Shown here: one piece after another, positions 61,126 through 64,000 of the stretch
How the letters are laid out: every line of letters begins with the position of its first letter
How positions within the stretch are numbered: position 1 is the first letter of the stretch
Notes under the pieces: model-generated
What the model saw: the letters and a program-made list of their open reading frames with translations, nothing else
What the model was told of the DNA's origin: nothing
The model's database searches: none
Position numbers and translations under genes: made by a program
NCBI RefSeq assembly: GCF_041904905.1
Contig: NZ_JAYRMI010000008.1
Span: 32,681-96,680 of the forward strand
DNA from: Zoogloea sp041904905
Lineage (GTDB): Bacteria; Pseudomonadota; Gammaproteobacteria; Burkholderiales; Rhodocyclaceae
Length of the DNA: 64,000 nt
Direction: 5' to 3'

Positions 61126-61944
61126 TCAGTAGCCGGAGGAGGAGGATACGCCCAGCCGTGCCCGCTCCCGGGCCAGGCGCTGTTCCAGGCGCATCTGCTC
61201 GCGGGCTTCCTCTTCGCGCTCGCGGGCTTCCTTCTGCTGGCGCTCCCACTCGGCCCGGCGGCGGGCTTCTTCCTCGGCGCGGCGCAGCTCGTTGGAGACC
61301 TGATCGGCGTATTGCTTGCGCTCGGCCAGCGCCATCTCGTGACGGCGTTCGGCCTCGCGGCGTTCGTATTCGGCCCGGCGATCGGCCTCGGCCTGCTGGT
61401 AGGCCTCCCGGCGACGGCGCTCCTCGGTGGCCTGACGGGCGATCTCCTCGTCGGTGAGATCGCCGTACATCTGCCGGCGCTCGGCAGCGGCGGCGCGGGA
61501 CTGGGCGGCGCTCATCGCCTCGCCGTTGTCGATCTGCGCCATCTGGCGCACGGCAAACGCCGACATGAGGATCTGCACCCCCACGCCCACCGCGAGCAGC
61601 CCGCCGATCACGTTGAGCATGGTGCGCAGGGGCGAGCGCGGTTTGAAGGCCCGACGCGGCGGCATGTCCACCGGCAGCACGCCGGCGGGCACGTCCAGGC
61701 CCGGCGGGGGCTCCGGCTGGGTGGGCACCAGGCTGGCGTCGTAGGCGGCGCGCCGGCCGGGCTCCGAGAGGATCCACCAGGCCTCCTTGATGGCCTTGAT
61801 GCGGTTGTCGGCGTCCGCCGGATCGAGGCCGTGGGTGCCGGACTGGTAGTGACGGACCAGCCGCATGTGGGCTGCGTGGATGTCGGCCTCGCTCGCCGTC
61901 GGGGTGAGGCCGAGCAGATCGTAGAGGGTTGTCCTGGTCTTCAT
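61126..61944 (-). CDS. J-domain-like membrane protein without HPD motif
   Basis: A 272-aa protein. N-terminal residues 1-70 resemble a J domain (TTLYDLLGLTPTASEADIHAAHMRLVRHY; IKAIKEAWWILSEPGRRAAYDASL), but the obligatory HPD is replaced by YQSG after helix II, so it should not stimulate DnaK ATPase. One membrane helix lies near 107-130 (LRTMLNVIGGLLAVGVGVQILMSAF) and a long Arg/Glu/Ala-rich coiled coil fills 150-262. Thus a cytoplasmic J-like domain is anchored with the coiled coil presumably outside. Partner unknown. Confidence 0.82.
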   Translation of the reverse strand: MKTRTTLYDLLGLTPTASEADIHAAHMRLVRHYQSGTHGLDPADADNRIKAIKEAWWILSEPGRRAAYDASLVPTQPEPPPGLDVPAGVLPVDMPPRRAFKPRSPLRTMLNVIGGLLAVGVGVQILMSAFAVRQMAQIDNGEAMSAAQSRAAAAERRQMYGDLTDEEIARQATEERRRREAYQQAEADRRAEYERREAERRHEMALAERKQYADQVSNELRRAEEEARRRAEWERQQKEAREREEEAREQMRLEQRLARERARLGVSSSSGY

Positions 61945-62070
61945 CGCCGTGCGTACAGGGGAAAGCTCATTCCGGGTCGATTATAGCGACGCGATACGCG
62001 GCGACTTGACGGTCGGACGAGATTTTTCCGCGGCGGAGCGTGACCGATCGCCGCGTAGCGCGGCGGGCGC

Positions 62071-62487
62071 TCAGGCGGGCGGGGCCGCCGCGTCGGCGGT
62101 GGGCGCGCGACCGATGCTCCGCCGGCAGGCGCCCGCGGTGTAGCGCCGGGCCTCCGAGAGGGTGGCGAAGCGGTGGCAGCGGTGATGGGAGGTGCAGCAG
62201 CGGTTGAAGGCGTCGATCAGGCGGGTGATGACCGGGTGGTCGCCCACGTAGGCGATGCGCATGATGGTGTTGTGGCGGAGCGAGACGGCGGCGCGGAGGG
62301 CCAGGAACTCGATGTCGTCGTCGTCCACGCTCAGCTCGGTGACGGACCGGAAATCGTGGATGCTGTAGCACAGCGCGTCGATGCGCGGGTCGGCCTGGAT
62401 CGCCGCGGCGGAGATGTCCAGCTCGTCGATCGTCACCACGCCCGAGAACCTGCGCACGACACCCCGATCCTCCCACTGCAGGTCCAC
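62071..62487 (-). CDS. Small hypothetical protein, possibly STAS/SpoIIAA-like
   Basis: A 138-aa protein whose strand/helix alternation (VVRRFSGVVTIDELDISAAAI, IDALCYSIHDFRSV, EFLALRAAVSLRHNTIMRIAYVG, VITRLIDAF) recalls the SpoIIAA-like/STAS fold, but I cannot prove it. A Cys/His-rich piece FNRCCTSHHRCHRF is unusual and could bind metal. The start is uncertain: GTG at 62487, TTG at 62490 or TTG at 62505 all follow a G-rich stretch. It is located between the J-like gene and the second GGDEF-EAL gene and reads the same way as both. Confidence 0.6.
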   Translation of the reverse strand: MDLQWEDRGVVRRFSGVVTIDELDISAAAIQADPRIDALCYSIHDFRSVTELSVDDDDIEFLALRAAVSLRHNTIMRIAYVGDHPVITRLIDAFNRCCTSHHRCHRFATLSEARRYTAGACRRSIGRAPTADAAAPPA

Positions 62488-62638
62488 CAAGATTCCGCCC
62501 CCCAACGCCGAAAAATGACGTGGGCAAGGAGTTTAATCGAGGGGCGGGCTGGCCTCAATGGGCGATCTGGAAAATTTTGTGCGGATGCCGCCCGGATGCC
62601 CACGCCAGCCCGGATGGAAATCGCCATGACAGCGGGGT

Positions 62639-64000
62639 TCACCCCGCGCCGGCGGCGAAGGCCGGGGTGAAGCCGCGCGCCCAGCCCAGCACCTCGGCGG
62701 CGGGCATGGGCCGGGCGATGCCGTAGCCCTGCCCGACGTGGCAGCCCATCTCAAGCAGGCGCTCGGCGTGACGCCAGGTCTCCACCCCCTCGGCGATCAC
62801 CCCGCGGCGGAAGGCGCCAGCCAGGCCGATCACCGCGCCCACCAGCGCGCAGTCGTCCCGGTCTTCGAGCAGGTCGCGCACGAAGGTCTGGTCGATCTTG
62901 AGGGTGTTGACCGGCAGCCGCTTGAGATACTTGAGCGACGAGTAGCCGGTGCCGAAGTCGTCCAGCGAGAAGTCGAAGCCCAACTGCTGCACCTCCAGGA
63001 TCAGCCGGCGGGCCTGCTCCACGTCGTGCAGCGCCGCCGATTCGAGGATCTCGATCTCCAGCAGGTGGTCGGGCGCCTCGGGGTAGCGGGCGCGCAGGGC
63101 CTTGAGCCGGTCGATGAAGCCGGGCATCTGGATCTGCCGGGCGGCGATGTTGACGCTCACGCTCCACGGCTGGCCGGCGGCGCGCCAGGCCAGGGCCTGG
63201 ACCATCGCCGCCTCGATCACCCAGTTGCCGATGTCGACGATCAGTTGGGAATGCTCCACGTGGGGCAGGAACTCGCCCGGCGCCACCAGCCCGCGCTCCG
63301 GGTGGTGCCAGCGCAGCAGGGCCTCCATGCCCACCACCGCGCCGCTGCGCATGTCCACCTTGGGCTGGTAGAACAGCGCCAGCTCGCCGCCGGCCAGGGC
63401 CTTGCGCACGCTGGCCACGATCTGCAGGGATTCCTGCATGCTGCGATCCTGCAGCACGTCGAACCACGCCACCTGGTTGCGGCCGGCCTGCTTGGCCTGG
63501 TACATGGCCTGGTCGGCGTGGCGCATCAGGGCGTCGGCGTCGCTGTCGTCGAGGGGGTAGAGGGTCACGCCGATGCTGGCCGACACCTTGAGCTGCCGGT
63601 CGCCGATCTCGAAGGGCGTGGCCAGCGCATCCAGGATGCGTGCCAGGGGCACGTGCAGCTCGGCGGCGCTCTTGACGTCCTCGAACAGGATCACGAACTC
63701 GTCGCCCCCCAGCCGCGACAGGGTGTCGCCGGCCCGCAGCTGGTGCTGCAGCCGGTCGGCCACCTGCACCAGCAGGCTGTCGCCCACCTCGTGGCCGTGG
63801 GTGTCGTTCACCGGCTTGAAGCGGTCCAGATCGAGCACGCACACCGCCAGCAGGGTGTCGTTGCGGCGGGCTTTCTCCAGGGCGCGGCCGAAGCGGTCGG
63901 CCAGCAACATCCGGTTGGGCAGGGCGGTGAGGGCGTCGTGGGCGGCCTGCCACTGGAGCTGCTGCTGGAAGCGGTGCTGCTCGGTCACGTCGCGGAACAC
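62639..64000 (-). CDS. GGDEF-EAL protein, C-terminal part (partial)
   Basis: C-di-GMP signalling protein whose N-terminus lies outside the window; 453 residues are visible. It begins in the tail of a PAS/PAC domain (FRDVTEQHRFQQQLQ), then a GGDEF domain with an intact LGGDEFVI and an EAL domain with MEALLRW, NIAARQIQMPGF, DDFGTGYSSLKYLKRL and the end GYGIARPMPAAEVLGWARG. It is a paralogue of the protein at 43611-46709, sharing GGDEF/EAL wording and the final GIARPMPAA. Both activities are sequence-competent. Confidence 0.92.
   Translation of the reverse strand: MFRDVTEQHRFQQQLQWQAAHDALTALPNRMLLADRFGRALEKARRNDTLLAVCVLDLDRFKPVNDTHGHEVGDSLLVQVADRLQHQLRAGDTLSRLGGDEFVILFEDVKSAAELHVPLARILDALATPFEIGDRQLKVSASIGVTLYPLDDSDADALMRHADQAMYQAKQAGRNQVAWFDVLQDRSMQESLQIVASVRKALAGGELALFYQPKVDMRSGAVVGMEALLRWHHPERGLVAPGEFLPHVEHSQLIVDIGNWVIEAAMVQALAWRAAGQPWSVSVNIAARQIQMPGFIDRLKALRARYPEAPDHLLEIEILESAALHDVEQARRLILEVQQLGFDFSLDDFGTGYSSLKYLKRLPVNTLKIDQTFVRDLLEDRDDCALVGAVIGLAGAFRRGVIAEGVETWRHAERLLEMGCHVGQGYGIARPMPAAEVLGWARGFTPAFAAGAG

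Overview
The window is very GC-rich (roughly two thirds or more G+C by eye) and densely packed with chromosomal genes of a Gram-negative bacterium. The layout (dacA-ybeD-lipB-lipA, an LPS core locus, rdgC, dbpA, an OxyR of the C199/C208 type) together with a heme d1/NO set (nirJ, nirN, nnrS, a Dnr-type regulator) suggests a denitrifying betaproteobacterium, probably Rhodocyclales (Azospira/Thauera/Azoarcus-like). That assignment is inference; no rRNA is present. I see no prophage, insertion sequence, integron or CRISPR array.

Region 1 (1-12.9 kb): the 5' part of a lytic transglycosylase diverges from a 5-formyltetrahydrofolate cyclo-ligase. Next come oxyR with an OxyR-like site upstream, a lipoprotein-type HtrA/DegP protease, a TonB-dependent receptor, and a tightly overlapping minus-strand operon for a heavy-metal RND efflux system (czcCBA-like) that ends in a PII-like protein. 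Region 2 (13-24 kb): dacA-ybeD-lipB-lipA, a glutathione peroxidase whose expected ATG reads AAG, adenine deaminase, a PAS/SpoIIE-type phosphatase, a 0.5 kb gene-free stretch with three 37-bp palindromes, tRNA-Leu(GAG) with promoter and terminator, guanine deaminase, a DUF805 protein and an MFS exporter.

Region 3 (24-40 kb): a radical SAM protein with an unusual CX4CX2C cluster motif, then an LPS/surface glycan locus: phosphatase, msbA, five glycosyltransferase-like genes, O-antigen ligase, two NodB deacetylases, heptosyltransferase and two GT4 enzymes, many with 1-4 bp overlaps. Region 4 (40-47 kb): fabI with a kinase-like gene, a HAD protein, terC-srkA and a four-PAS GGDEF-EAL protein. Region 5 (47-54 kb): nnrS (interrupted by a 10-N gap) divergent from a Dnr-type regulator, a DUF2249 protein, two tandem paralogous small proteins, and nirJ-nirN behind a near-consensus FNR/DNR box. 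Region 6 (53-64 kb): creA, a NERD-helicase, a gamma-glutamylcyclotransferase, rdgC, an operon (membrane protein, lipoprotein, winged-helix regulator) behind a promoter with two 17-bp palindromic operators, bluB, dbpA, a J-domain-like protein lacking HPD, a small unknown protein and the 3' part of a second GGDEF-EAL gene.

Functionally the window combines oxidative and envelope stress handling (OxyR, HtrA, GPx, SrkA), metal efflux, lipoate synthesis, purine salvage, outer-membrane glycan assembly and accessory functions for cd1-nitrite respiration. The most curious signals are the dual-operator promoter near 57.0 kb, the palindrome cluster near 19.9 kb, the PII-like gene in the RND operon, and the lost GPx start codon.
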